This document shows positions 44,888 through 53,664 of a DNA stretch of 64,000 nucleotides, piece by piece; position 1 is the stretch's first letter, and the number at the start of each line of letters is the position of its first letter. This DNA comes from Kordiimonadaceae bacterium (GTDB taxonomy: Bacteria > Pseudomonadota > Alphaproteobacteria > Sphingomonadales > Kordiimonadaceae). The notes under the pieces were generated by a model, which had not been told where the DNA came from, did not search any database, and saw only the letters and a program-made list of their open reading frames with translations. Location of the stretch: contig JAEPQB010000001.1 in NCBI GenBank assembly GCA_017640725.1, positions 1,488,001-1,552,000 of the forward strand, read 5' to 3'. The position numbers were made by a program, and so were the translations under genes.

Positions 44888-45817
44888 ATGCAGAGTTACA
44901 GCAACATAAGCACATTCATCGAAGTCGCCCGCTGCCGCAGTTTTGCGGAAGCGTCCTCACGGCTTGGCCTTTCCACATCTGCAACCAGCAAAGCAGTTGC
45001 CCGCCTTGAAGAAGACCTGGGGGTGAAGCTGCTGCACCGAACCACCCGCAGCGTTGGCCTGACGCCAGAAGGCACCCGCTTTCTGGAGGGTGCCACACGC
45101 ATTGTCGGCGATATGGATTCGCTTGTGCGCGAAGTCACCGACACACGCGAAGTGCCGCAAGGACGGCTGGTGGTGGGGTCAACCGTGGTGTTTGGGCGCA
45201 TGTGGCTGATGGAACAGGCGGTGGAGTTCCGCCGCCTTTACCCTGATGTCGAGATTGAGCTTGTGCTGGATGACCGGGCATCTGACCTGGCGCGTGATGG
45301 CCTGGATATCGTTATTCGGGCGGGTGACCTTGAAGACAATGCCAATTTGGTGGCGCGCAAGTTTTTTGAAGACCAGGTGGTTTTGTGTGCAAGCCCTGAT
45401 TATCTCGCCCGTGCTGGCATTCCGCAAACCATTGAAGATCTGGACAGTCATTGCTGCCTTCAGTTCAGGAACCCGGCCCATGGCAGGCTTTACCCATACC
45501 GCTTCACCCTGAAGGGACACAGCATCAGCAAAGTCATGGGGGGCGGCTTGATTGCCAATGAAGGGGAAGCGATTAAAAACGCTGCTGAGGCAGGGGCGGG
45601 CATTGCCCAACTGCCAAGCTTTATGGTGATTGAGGCGCTGGAAAGCGGACGGCTGGTGCCCTTGATGCGCCGCCTGTGGCCGATCCCGATGTCCCATCAC
45701 ATCCTGTATCTGGACCGCCGCTTGGTTTCAAAACGCATCCGGGTATTTATCGATTTCCTGCTTAAAAACAGGCCAGACTGGTCAGCGAATCTGCCGCGCA
45801 TTCTGGCGCGGTCCTGA
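44888..45817 (+). CDS. LysR-family transcriptional regulator
   Basis: A 309-residue LysR-type regulator. The N-terminal winged helix-turn-helix is typical (FIEVARCRSFAEASSRLGLSTSATSKAVARLEEDLGVKLLHRTTR). The rest is a two-lobed effector domain (LARDGLDIVIRAGDLED, GAGIAQLPSFMV). By family rule it probably controls its divergent neighbour at 44377-44763, and maybe the SDR gene downstream. The effector molecule is unknown. Confidence 0.94.
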   Translation: MQSYSNISTFIEVARCRSFAEASSRLGLSTSATSKAVARLEEDLGVKLLHRTTRSVGLTPEGTRFLEGATRIVGDMDSLVREVTDTREVPQGRLVVGSTVVFGRMWLMEQAVEFRRLYPDVEIELVLDDRASDLARDGLDIVIRAGDLEDNANLVARKFFEDQVVLCASPDYLARAGIPQTIEDLDSHCCLQFRNPAHGRLYPYRFTLKGHSISKVMGGGLIANEGEAIKNAAEAGAGIAQLPSFMVIEALESGRLVPLMRRLWPIPMSHHILYLDRRLVSKRIRVFIDFLLKNRPDWSANLPRILARS

Positions 45818-45850
45818 CCCCACGACTTTGTGCTGTCTTCAGTGGTTCGA

Positions 45851-45907
45851 AGAATCTGTTTGCTTGGGACCGCCCGCGCTTTATTTTTCTAGTGAGAAAC
45901 AGATTCT
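45851..45907. promoter_or_regulatory. 11-base perfect inverted repeat upstream of the SDR gene
   Basis: agaatctgttt (45851-45861) and aaacagattct (45897-45907) are perfect inverted copies, 35 bases apart, in the spacer between the LysR gene and the SDR gene. Two binding sites able to loop DNA, or a large hairpin, are possible readings. No T-tract follows it. Confidence 0.5.
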
Positions 45908-45931
45908 GGTCCATAGGCGGGAGAGATCACC

Positions 45932-46735
45932 ATGAAAGCAGCTTTTGATTTTGCGAAACGCAATGTGCTTGTGTTCGGCGGCACGAGCGGTATCAACCTG
46001 GGCATCGCAGAGGCGTTTGCCAGAAGCGGGGCCACCGTTGGCGTCGTGGGGCGCAATGCAGAGAAAGCCGAAGCCGCACGCGACGCGGTGGCTGCCCACG
46101 GGGGCGACGCCTTTTGCTATAGCGCGGACGTGCGCGATTTTGAGGCCGTCTCGGCTGTTTACAAATCTTTTGTGCATGATGCAGGCGGCAAGATCGATAT
46201 TCTGATCTCAGGCGCTGCGGGCAACTTCCCGGCACCAGCACTTGGCATGAGCCCCAATGGATTCAGATCCGTTGTTGAAATTGACCTGCTGGGTACCTTC
46301 CACGTTTTGCGCGCGGGCTTTGAGCACCTTAATCAGCCGGGTGCCAGCATCATCAATATTTCCGCCCCGCAGGCCGACATTGCCATGCCGCTGCAGAGCC
46401 ATGTGTGTGCCGCCAAAGCCGGTGTGGATATGGTGACGCGCACGCTCGCGATCGAGTGGGGCCCCATGGGCGTTCGGGTGAACTCTGTTATCCCTGGCCC
46501 AATCGACGGCACGGAAGGCATGGCGCGCCTTGCCCCAACCGAGAAGATGCGGGAAGCAGTGGAAAAAGCCGTACCGCTTCAGCGGATGGGCACAGTTGAT
46601 GATGTGGCTGATGTGTGCTTGTTCCTGTCGTCGGACGCCGCGCGCTATGTGACGGGCGCGATTGTGCCTGCGGATGGCGGCGCCGTTGCCGCGGGCTCTG
46701 CTGGCATGGGCATGAGCGGCATGCATCACAGTTAA
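45932..46735 (+). CDS. Short-chain dehydrogenase, 2,4-dienoyl-CoA-reductase-like
   Basis: A 267-residue SDR with the NAD(P) loop VFGGTSGINLGIAEAFA (14-30) and the motif ISGAAGNFPAPALGMSPNGF. The usual YxxxK catalytic tyrosine is absent: the site reads SHVCAAKAGVDMVTRTLAIEWGP, with only the lysine. That is the known pattern of the peroxisomal-type 2,4-dienoyl-CoA reductases (DECR2), which use other residues. It would remove double bonds during beta-oxidation of unsaturated fatty acids, which fits the nearby enoyl-CoA hydratase gene. Confidence 0.85.
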   Translation: MKAAFDFAKRNVLVFGGTSGINLGIAEAFARSGATVGVVGRNAEKAEAARDAVAAHGGDAFCYSADVRDFEAVSAVYKSFVHDAGGKIDILISGAAGNFPAPALGMSPNGFRSVVEIDLLGTFHVLRAGFEHLNQPGASIINISAPQADIAMPLQSHVCAAKAGVDMVTRTLAIEWGPMGVRVNSVIPGPIDGTEGMARLAPTEKMREAVEKAVPLQRMGTVDDVADVCLFLSSDAARYVTGAIVPADGGAVAAGSAGMGMSGMHHS

Positions 46736-46753
46736 GCGACCAAAACGGTCAAG

Positions 46754-46781
46754 AAAAAGGGGGCTACGCGCCCCCTTTTTT
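46754..46781. terminator. Bidirectional intrinsic terminator
   Basis: aaaaagggggc (46754-46764) pairs with gcccccttttt (46770-46780) around a 5-base loop. A and T tracts on the two sides let it work both ways, between the convergent SDR and tricorn-type genes. Confidence 0.88.
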
Positions 46782-46802
46782 GCGTCTGAATTTCTGCGAG
46801 CC

Positions 46803-49800
46803 CTATTCGTTATAGAGGCTCTGGATCAGCGCGTTCACTGCTGTTTCGAGCTGCGTATCGCGGCCAGCCGCCCGGTCCTCGGGGCTGTTGTAAACCTCGA
46901 TGTCTGGCTGGGTGTCTTTAAGTTCCAACCAGTCACCTTCAGGGTCAAAGATGCCAAGCGAAGGCACGCCGAAGATGATGTCGCCGGTGATTGCGCGTTC
47001 CCACCAAACATAGGTGCATGTGCCGGTGACAGCCGTGCCCACGAGCAGGCCGCCATTGACGTTTTTATAGGCGGTTGGGAAACAGTGGCCGTCTGAATAG
47101 TTGGCTTCGTTCATCAGCACGATTGTCGGCTTGGTCCAGCGGGTGAGTGGTTCGCCCTGCGCCGGAATGCCATACGGTGCGTTGCGCGTATACTCAAAGT
47201 CACCAGACGTCAGCAGGCGGATAAGGTCTTCCATCAGGTCGCCGCCCCGGTTCCAGCGGCTATCCACCACAAGACCGTCAGCCGCGAAATATTTGCCAAA
47301 CACATCCCGGTAGGTGCGGCGATATACGCTGTCCGCCATAAAGGGCAGATGCACGTATCCGAGCCGACCGTTGGAGAGGCGCTCAACGTCAGCCTGACGA
47401 CCTTCGATCCAGCGCTCGTAAGCCCAGCCGTTTTCGTCCCCGGCTGAAGCCGGTTTCACGACAACCGAATAAGCCTCACCGCCATCCGCACGGTTAAGCG
47501 TGACCCGCACCCGCGCACCAGCTTGGTTGTTCATCAGGTCAAAATAGTTGGTGCCAGCGTCAATAGCGGTTCCATTGATCGCTGTGATACGGTCACCAAC
47601 CGCAACATCACCGTCAGCCCTTGCAAGAGGGCCTTCCGGGTACAGGTGATCAATCGTCAGGCCACTACCAGTGGACGTCATGTCATAGATGGCACCTAGC
47701 GAAGCGGTTCTGTCACGACCATTGGCGGTGCCACCGTTTGCCCGGTACCGCGCGCCCGTGTGAGAGGCATTCAGCTCACCAAGAACTTCTGACAAGAGTT
47801 CTGCCATGTCACGGTTGTGCGCAATCGACGCCACCTTGGGTTTGTAAGCCGTGTAAATGGCATCCCAGTTGCGGCCGTGTTTGTCATCGCCTTTGTAGAA
47901 CCAGTCGTCCGCCTGCTTCCAGGCATGGTCAAACAGATACTGACGCTCTGCGGCTGCGTCCAACGCCATGCGGGCGCGCACCTGCACGGACTTGGACTTG
48001 CCGTCAGCAACTGAAATTGTTTTCAACCGACCATCCGCGAGGGCAACCAGCGTCTTGCCATCTTTTGATAGCTCGATCCCCGCGACACGATTTCCGAGAG
48101 GCGTGAGTTTTTTGGTTTCGTCTTCTTTGAAATCCTGAACCCAAAGATCAAACCCGCCCTCAAAACTGGAAACGTAAAATAGTTTGTCCATGTCTTTCGA
48201 GAGAACCGCATTTGACAGATCAGACGAATGAATGGTCAGGCGCTGCTGACGCTTGTCGAGTCGCTCCCAAGTGATCGGGGTTGGTGCCACCTCTTCCTCT
48301 TTTGCGGCGTTCTCGTCACTTTCTTCTTCTTTTTCGTCCTTTTTTGCGTCTTTTTCGTTCTTTTCTGCGAGCTCGATATCTTCTTTGCTGCGCAGGAACT
48401 TGGCCCAGGCATCGTCAGTGAGGAACCCGGCCATCACGTCAAATTCGGTGCCGTGGCTGCCGTGGTCCCGGCGGCCATAACGCGCAGAGAACCATGTGAT
48501 GGCATCGCCCGATGGGTGCCAGGCTGGAGCCGTGTCCGTGTATCCCGACAAGCTGATATCGCGCGCTGGCGCCGAAGCGTCAAACGGGCGAATAGCGATA
48601 TTTGAGAAGAACAAGCGACCGTTCGACGCCATGTCATAAACAAGGTTTTGGCTGTCCGGCGACCAGGCGAATGTTGTGCCGCGCGCCGCTGTGCTGAAGG
48701 TCTCAACCGGCGTGGTAACTTCATGCAAGGCGCCGCTTTCGCGCTCCAGAACCATCAGCGTGCGAGTGTTACCCATGAACGCCAGCTTCTTGCCGTCCGG
48801 CGACGGTGTAGGCTGGTAGGCATGCTCAACCGGCAGGTCGATCCGCTGCTCGTTCAGGCTGGTTGCCGCATAAAAATAAGGCTCGCCGTCTTCCGACTTT
48901 GAAACCTCGAAAAGGCTCCATTTATTATCGCGCTCTGCCGAGTAATAAAGTGTTTTGCCATCGGGCGAAAAGGCAACGTCAGCCTCTTCTTCGGCCGTAT
49001 CTGTCACCTGGCGTGTGGTTGCGTAATCAACGGACGTTACAAACACATTGCCGTGCGCAACAAAGGCGATTTCCTTGCCATCAGGCGACAGGGCAAACTC
49101 GTCTGCCCGGCTCGCCACATCAAGCATGATGGTCTCGCCCTCAGGCACGCTCACCGCCGGTGTCACGGCAAGCTTGCGCAAACGACCGGACTTCAGTGTG
49201 TAAAGCTCGCCGTGATTGGTGAAGGCAAGGGTGCCGTCCTCTGCCCGGCTGAGGCTGCGCACCGGGTGGTCGGTGAAGTTGGTGAGTGCTTCAACATCGT
49301 CGCCGCGCTGGCGATAGACATTGAATATGCCACTCCGGTCAGACACGAAAAAGCTGCGGCCCGCCCGGTCACCAAACACAGGCGAATGGTCACCGCCAGG
49401 GGTGTTTGTCAGGTTTGTGTGCGCACCGCTCGCCAGGTCAACAACCCAAACGTCCCGCGAAAACGGCGATTTGTCATGCTTGCGAAATTCGTCTTCATAG
49501 CCAGTTTCGCTGCGATAAATTATTTGCGTTGCGTCTTCATTATAGCGTGCTTCGCTTGCGGGCGTGGTCAGCACCATCTCTGGCGTGCCGCCGTTTGTGC
49601 GAACACTGTAAAGCTCACCGGCGCGTGTGAATCCAATTGTTGACGCGGCTGAGTCCTGGCGCACACTTGAAAACAGAATGTGACTGCCGTCCGGATGAAA
49701 ATCAGTTGGTACATCGTCGCTCTGGTGGAACGTGAGGCGCGTGGTTTTGCCGCCGGTTGCGGGCATCACAAAGATGTCTTTGTTGCCGTAGCGGTCGCTT

Positions 49801-50054
49801 GCAAACGCAATCATGCTGCCATCCTTGGACCACACAGGGTGGCCTTCCCAGGCGGCATGTGTGGTCAGTGGTGTGGCAGAGCCACCGCGCGCTGGTACCG
49901 TGAAAATATTACCCAAATAGCTGAAGGCGATGGTTTCGCCGTCGGGCGAAATGGCTGCCTGGCGAAACCAGTCGCTCTCGGCCGCCGCCACTGAAGCTGA
50001 GAGCGAAACACTGCTCATCAGCGCCGCCACTGCGGCCCAATTTCTGATTTTCAT
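46803..50054 (-). CDS. Tricorn-type exported serine protease (S41 family)
   Basis: A 1083-residue exported protease like the archaeal/bacterial tricorn cores. A signal peptide leads into two WD40/TolB-like propellers (repeated phrases such as AFSYLGNIFTVPARGGSATPLTTH and LALSPDGKEIAF). Then comes a charged Lys/Glu-rich linker (about residues 570-610), a helical part with the active-site HTGARY, a PDZ domain (GDRITAINGTAIDAG), and an S41 catalytic domain with MNEANYSDGHCFP holding the serine. It likely degrades peptides in the periplasm. The start at 50054 has AAGGGGA upstream. Confidence 0.93.
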   Translation of the reverse strand: MKIRNWAAVAALMSSVSLSASVAAAESDWFRQAAISPDGETIAFSYLGNIFTVPARGGSATPLTTHAAWEGHPVWSKDGSMIAFASDRYGNKDIFVMPATGGKTTRLTFHQSDDVPTDFHPDGSHILFSSVRQDSAASTIGFTRAGELYSVRTNGGTPEMVLTTPASEARYNEDATQIIYRSETGYEDEFRKHDKSPFSRDVWVVDLASGAHTNLTNTPGGDHSPVFGDRAGRSFFVSDRSGIFNVYRQRGDDVEALTNFTDHPVRSLSRAEDGTLAFTNHGELYTLKSGRLRKLAVTPAVSVPEGETIMLDVASRADEFALSPDGKEIAFVAHGNVFVTSVDYATTRQVTDTAEEEADVAFSPDGKTLYYSAERDNKWSLFEVSKSEDGEPYFYAATSLNEQRIDLPVEHAYQPTPSPDGKKLAFMGNTRTLMVLERESGALHEVTTPVETFSTAARGTTFAWSPDSQNLVYDMASNGRLFFSNIAIRPFDASAPARDISLSGYTDTAPAWHPSGDAITWFSARYGRRDHGSHGTEFDVMAGFLTDDAWAKFLRSKEDIELAEKNEKDAKKDEKEEESDENAAKEEEVAPTPITWERLDKRQQRLTIHSSDLSNAVLSKDMDKLFYVSSFEGGFDLWVQDFKEDETKKLTPLGNRVAGIELSKDGKTLVALADGRLKTISVADGKSKSVQVRARMALDAAAERQYLFDHAWKQADDWFYKGDDKHGRNWDAIYTAYKPKVASIAHNRDMAELLSEVLGELNASHTGARYRANGGTANGRDRTASLGAIYDMTSTGSGLTIDHLYPEGPLARADGDVAVGDRITAINGTAIDAGTNYFDLMNNQAGARVRVTLNRADGGEAYSVVVKPASAGDENGWAYERWIEGRQADVERLSNGRLGYVHLPFMADSVYRRTYRDVFGKYFAADGLVVDSRWNRGGDLMEDLIRLLTSGDFEYTRNAPYGIPAQGEPLTRWTKPTIVLMNEANYSDGHCFPTAYKNVNGGLLVGTAVTGTCTYVWWERAITGDIIFGVPSLGIFDPEGDWLELKDTQPDIEVYNSPEDRAAGRDTQLETAVNALIQSLYNE

Positions 50055-50173
50055 GATTGATCCCCTTGATTGACCTTTTGGGTCATTTATCTGCCGCACA
50101 CGTTAACGTGCTAAACGAAAGCGTCACTCAGTTCGCGATGAAACGTTTTATCGCAAGGTTGAGAGTGCGCCAT

Positions 50174-51037
50174 TTATTCAAATGGTGGTTCTGCGTCCCA
50201 GTTAAAGCCGATGGGCGCGCCTTGGCTGACCGCATCCTTGAACGCCGGGTCCCGCTTATCCAGGAAAGACTGAACGCCTTCCTTACCGTCCCGTGTGCTG
50301 GTGTGATACATGGTTCTGCTTTCAGCCGCGTGGGCCTCCATCGGATGTTCGGCGCCCATCATGCGCCAGATCAGTTGGCGGTTAATGGCCACTGACATGG
50401 CACTTGTGTTGGCGGCGAATCCCGTGGCGATTTCGCGGGCACGGTCCATAAGCTCGTCAGCGTCAACGATTTCGGAAATCAGACCAGCCGCCAGTGCTTC
50501 GTCTGCGCCAAACACATTGCCTTTGAACGACCACTCCAGCGCCTTTTGCACGCCCACCAGTCGTGGCAGGAACCAGCTGGCGCAGCTCTCCAGCGTGATA
50601 CCGCGCTGCGAAAACACAAAACCAAACTTGGCGTAGGGCGAGGCGATGCGAACATCGAGCGGCAGCTGCATGGTGCTGCCAACACCAACAGATGCGCCAT
50701 TAATCGCGCCAATCAGCGGTTTTTTCATACGATACATGCGCAGCACCACCTTGCCGCCTTCATCGCGGTTGCGCTCCATGTCGGGACCAGAAGCATCAAC
50801 AGTTTCATCAAGCCCGAACACGTTGCCGCTGGTCGAGAGGTCCATGCCGGCACAAAACGCCCGCCCATTGCCGGAAAGGACAACAGCTCTTACCGCATCG
50901 TCGCCGTCCGCCTCATCAAGGGCCGCAACAAGCTCGTTCCCCATCTCGACGGTGAAGGCATTCATGCGATCAGGTCGGTTCAGCAGGATGGTATATATGC
51001 CGTCCTGCGCTGATGTTTCGATGCAGTTGAATGCCAT
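50174..51037 (-). CDS. Enoyl-CoA hydratase/isomerase family protein
   Basis: A 287-residue crotonase-fold protein. It has the oxyanion-hole phrases GNGRAFCAGMDLS (58-70) and KPLIGAINGASVGVGSTMQLPLDVRIAS, then FVFSQRGITLESCASWFLPRLVG. The start at 51037 has GGAGGGA upstream; a longer frame begins at 51169 but has no family N-terminus. It would act on acyl-CoA in beta-oxidation, perhaps with the SDR. The exact substrate is open. Confidence 0.92.
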   Translation of the reverse strand: MAFNCIETSAQDGIYTILLNRPDRMNAFTVEMGNELVAALDEADGDDAVRAVVLSGNGRAFCAGMDLSTSGNVFGLDETVDASGPDMERNRDEGGKVVLRMYRMKKPLIGAINGASVGVGSTMQLPLDVRIASPYAKFGFVFSQRGITLESCASWFLPRLVGVQKALEWSFKGNVFGADEALAAGLISEIVDADELMDRAREIATGFAANTSAMSVAINRQLIWRMMGAEHPMEAHAAESRTMYHTSTRDGKEGVQSFLDKRDPAFKDAVSQGAPIGFNWDAEPPFE

Positions 51038-51161
51038 GTGTGTCCCTCCCGATTGGTTGCTTGCTTGAAGATAGCGCACTTCAGGCCCTTGTCGACACAA
51101 AGCTAACTTCTTGCCTCCTGCCCCACTTCGCGCCAAATTAGCGAAAACCTGGGAGGTAAAT

Positions 51162-51686
51162 ATGCGCAATTGGTTTTACGAACAGATGGCCATGTATTCG
51201 GCCTACCACCGTGATAAACGAAACCAGATGACCCATCATGTGGGTGTGCCAATGATTGTCTTTTCAGTGATGATCGCGCTCAGCCAGATCACCCTTTATA
51301 CATTTGAAGGGGGTATCGTGACATTGGCAGGAGCCCTGATCACCGTGCTGCTGCTTCTATACATACTCGCTGCGCCGATGGTGGGGCTGATTGCGCTCAT
51401 CATATACAGCGTTCTTCTGTATACCGCAGAGCGCATTGGCGCCATGGGCATGTCAACCGCCATGATGGCGTTCGGTGCGCTGTTCATTGTCGGTTGGATT
51501 ATTCAGTTTTGGGGTCATGCCTATGAAGGCCGAAAACCTGCGTTGTTCGATAACCTGCTGCAGATATTCATGGCACCATCGTTCCTGATTGCGGAAGTCT
51601 TGTTTGCTTTGGGTTTGCAAGAGCATCTGAAGCAAGAAATCGAACAGCGCATGCCCCGCTATCTTCCGGAAGGTGAGCGAGCATAA
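51162..51686 (+). CDS. Mpo1-like (DUF962) membrane dioxygenase
   Basis: A 174-residue membrane protein of the DUF962/Mpo1 family, with four or so hydrophobic helices. The conserved histidines are there: YHRDKRNQMTHHVGVP (His16, His25, His26) and QFWGHAYEGRKPAL (His119). The yeast member is an Fe(II) dioxygenase in alpha-oxidation of 2-hydroxy fatty acids; the bacterial substrate is not known. The ATG at 51162 has GGGAGG upstream. The AraC gene follows after 5 bases. Confidence 0.88.
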   Translation: MRNWFYEQMAMYSAYHRDKRNQMTHHVGVPMIVFSVMIALSQITLYTFEGGIVTLAGALITVLLLLYILAAPMVGLIALIIYSVLLYTAERIGAMGMSTAMMAFGALFIVGWIIQFWGHAYEGRKPALFDNLLQIFMAPSFLIAEVLFALGLQEHLKQEIEQRMPRYLPEGERA

Positions 51687-51691
51687 ATAGT

Positions 51692-52531
51692 ATGGCGCAG
51701 TACCCACTGCATTTTGTCACCCATACGCCTGAAGCACCACTGGATGCCTACATTCAGTCGATGTTTCACTACGACCAGTTTATGCCAGACCATTCGATAG
51801 AACGGGTGGTTCCGGATGGGGGCATTTATCTGATTTTTGAATTGGATGGGTTTGTGCGTCATCTTTACGATGTGGAGACACACGAACCCACCCACGATTT
51901 CACGCGTGCTTGGGTGTCAGGCATGCACAAAAACTATATTGCGATCTCCGCGCATGAGAACAGTCGCATGTTTGTGGTTCAATTTCACCCTGGCGGCGCG
52001 AGCCCGTTTCTGAGGGTGCCGGTGTCTGACCTGAATGACCGTGTTGTGCCGGCAGAAGAATTGTTTGGCGAGGGGGTTTTTGATCTCCACCGAGATCTCA
52101 AAGAAGCCAACAGTGATGCGACCATGTTTGCAAAAGCCACAGAGTTTTTGATGGACCACGCTGACTTTGACAACGGGCCTGCGCGGGCATTGGTCAACGA
52201 AATGCTGGACGCCATACGCGTCAACGCCAGTGCTCATTTGAAGGATATTGTCGAGGCGTCCGAATATTCGCAGAAACAGGCCATTCATCAATTCAAAAGG
52301 CTTGTTGGCCTGAATCCAAAATCCTTCCAGCGTATCATCAGGTTTGGAGAAATTTTGGCGGCGGTCAAAGAAAAACAGACGGTCTCCTGGCGACAAATTG
52401 CGGCAGACTGCGTTTATTATGACCAGTCGCATTTTATTCGCGAGTTTAAAGCCTTTTGCGGTTACAGCCCGTCAGAATTCCTGATTGAACAGGAGAATCA
52501 CCCCGAGATTAACTTCTTCCCACTCGACTAA
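51692..52531 (+). CDS. AraC-family transcriptional regulator
   Basis: A 279-residue protein. The C-terminal third is an AraC-type double helix-turn-helix (LKDIVEASEYSQKQAIHQFKRLVGLNPKSFQRIIRF and then ADCVYYDQSHFIREFKAFCGYSPSEFL). The N-terminal part is a sensor of the type found in alphaproteobacterial AraC proteins (PDGGIYLIFELDGFVRHL, FVVQFHPGGASPFLRVP). It lies 5 bases after the Mpo1-like gene, so it may control it or sense the same compound. Confidence 0.92.
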   Translation: MAQYPLHFVTHTPEAPLDAYIQSMFHYDQFMPDHSIERVVPDGGIYLIFELDGFVRHLYDVETHEPTHDFTRAWVSGMHKNYIAISAHENSRMFVVQFHPGGASPFLRVPVSDLNDRVVPAEELFGEGVFDLHRDLKEANSDATMFAKATEFLMDHADFDNGPARALVNEMLDAIRVNASAHLKDIVEASEYSQKQAIHQFKRLVGLNPKSFQRIIRFGEILAAVKEKQTVSWRQIAADCVYYDQSHFIREFKAFCGYSPSEFLIEQENHPEINFFPLD

Positions 52532-52635
52532 AATCAACAACTTCAAGAAATTTCGAACCCAGGTAAATTTTATCCAATACGGCTCAAATGCCTGCTCTTA
52601 TGGTGCGTCCATCATCAATTATATGGAGACCAGGC

Positions 52636-53049
52636 ATGGATATGGGCACAGCTTTCGAGAGTTTGAATTGGTTTGCAATTATCGGCGCAGCAGCGGCAGC
52701 TTTCTTCGCAGGGGCCATTTGGTATGGGCCCCTTTTTGGTCAGGCGTGGATGGCGGATTTTGGATTTCAGGAATCTGATTTTGAAGGCCGTAACACCGCC
52801 AAAGTATTTGGGCTGACTTTCGTCCTCAATGTCGTAATGGCGATAAACCTTGGCATGTTTTTAGGGCCGGAGGCGGACATGGTTTTTGGCATTGCAGCCG
52901 GGTTTTTCACCGGCTTCGGCTTTTTCGCTGCATTGCTTGGTGTGTATTACTTATTTGAAAACCGGCCCCTGCGCCTTTTTCTGATCAATGGCGGGTTTGG
53001 CGTTATCAACTTTACCCTGATGGGAGCCATACTGGGCGCCTTCAAATAG
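52636..53049 (+). CDS. DUF1761 family membrane protein
   Basis: A 137-residue membrane protein with four predicted helices, beginning MDMGTAFESLNWFAIIGAAA. The phrase FFAGAIWYGPLFGQAWM near residue 22 is the DUF1761 signature. The function of the family is unknown. The ATG at 52636 has GGAG upstream; frames further upstream would add a polar tail with no family resemblance. It is preceded by about 100 bases of possible promoter. Confidence 0.82.
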   Translation: MDMGTAFESLNWFAIIGAAAAAFFAGAIWYGPLFGQAWMADFGFQESDFEGRNTAKVFGLTFVLNVVMAINLGMFLGPEADMVFGIAAGFFTGFGFFAALLGVYYLFENRPLRLFLINGGFGVINFTLMGAILGAFK

Positions 53050-53078
53050 ACCCGGTCACGACAGCGAGGAGAAAAAAC

Positions 53079-53609
53079 ATGGAAGAGAATCTGAAAGACA
53101 AGACGGGCCGCGACCTCAAGGAATGGAAAGCTGTTTTGGCCAAGCAGAGTTTTGAAAAACATGGCGAAATGCTCAAGTTCCTCAAAGCCGAGTATAACGT
53201 CAGTCATGGGTACGCCAATTTCATCGCGCTAAAGTTTCGCGAGGCAGACGCCGCATCAAGTTCTGATGAAGATTTGGTCGCAGCGCAATATGAGAAAAAG
53301 GTCGATTTGCTGCCTATTTACCAGAAGCTCTATCATCTGATCACTTCCTTTGGTGAAGAAGTACAGGTGGCGCCCAAAAAAGCGGCTGTCAGTTTTCGGC
53401 GGAAGCGCCAATTCGCATTGGTGCAGCCAACAACAAAAACCCGCGTTGACCTGGGTCTCAAGTTCAATGACAGGGCCTTTGAGGGTCGGCTCGAAACTTC
53501 TGGTCCGTTTGGGTCCATGTGCACGCACCGGGTGCAGCTCATGTCGGCTGATGATGTGGACGCTGAAGTTGCCAAATACTTGCGCGATGCTTTTGACGAA
53601 GCTGGCTAA
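53079..53609 (+). CDS. DUF4287/DUF5655 domain protein
   Basis: A 176-residue soluble protein. The N-terminal 50-60 residues (DKTGRDLKEWKAVLAKQSFEKHGEMLKFLKAEYNVSHGYANFIAL) fit DUF4287. The C-terminal half (LYHLITSFGEEVQVAPKKAAVSFRRKRQFALVQPTTKTRVDLGLKF) fits DUF5655. Such fused proteins are common in bacteria and lack a known function. It follows the DUF1761 gene by 29 bases. A terminator follows. Confidence 0.85.
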   Translation: MEENLKDKTGRDLKEWKAVLAKQSFEKHGEMLKFLKAEYNVSHGYANFIALKFREADAASSSDEDLVAAQYEKKVDLLPIYQKLYHLITSFGEEVQVAPKKAAVSFRRKRQFALVQPTTKTRVDLGLKFNDRAFEGRLETSGPFGSMCTHRVQLMSADDVDAEVAKYLRDAFDEAG

Positions 53610-53634
53610 ATCCACCCAGAGAAAGTGAAAGTGA

Positions 53635-53664
53635 GGGGCGCCACGGAGCCGGCGCCCCTTTTTT
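53635..53664 (+). terminator. Intrinsic terminator after the DUF4287/DUF5655 gene
   Basis: ggggcgcc (53635-53642) pairs with ggcgcccc (53651-53658), then six T residues. It touches the stop codon of the convergent gene. Confidence 0.88.

Noticed and set aside
46391-46470. SDR without the catalytic tyrosine as a dead enzyme
   Set aside because: The same pattern (lysine kept, tyrosine absent) is normal for the peroxisomal-type 2,4-dienoyl-CoA reductases, and the other motifs fit that family.
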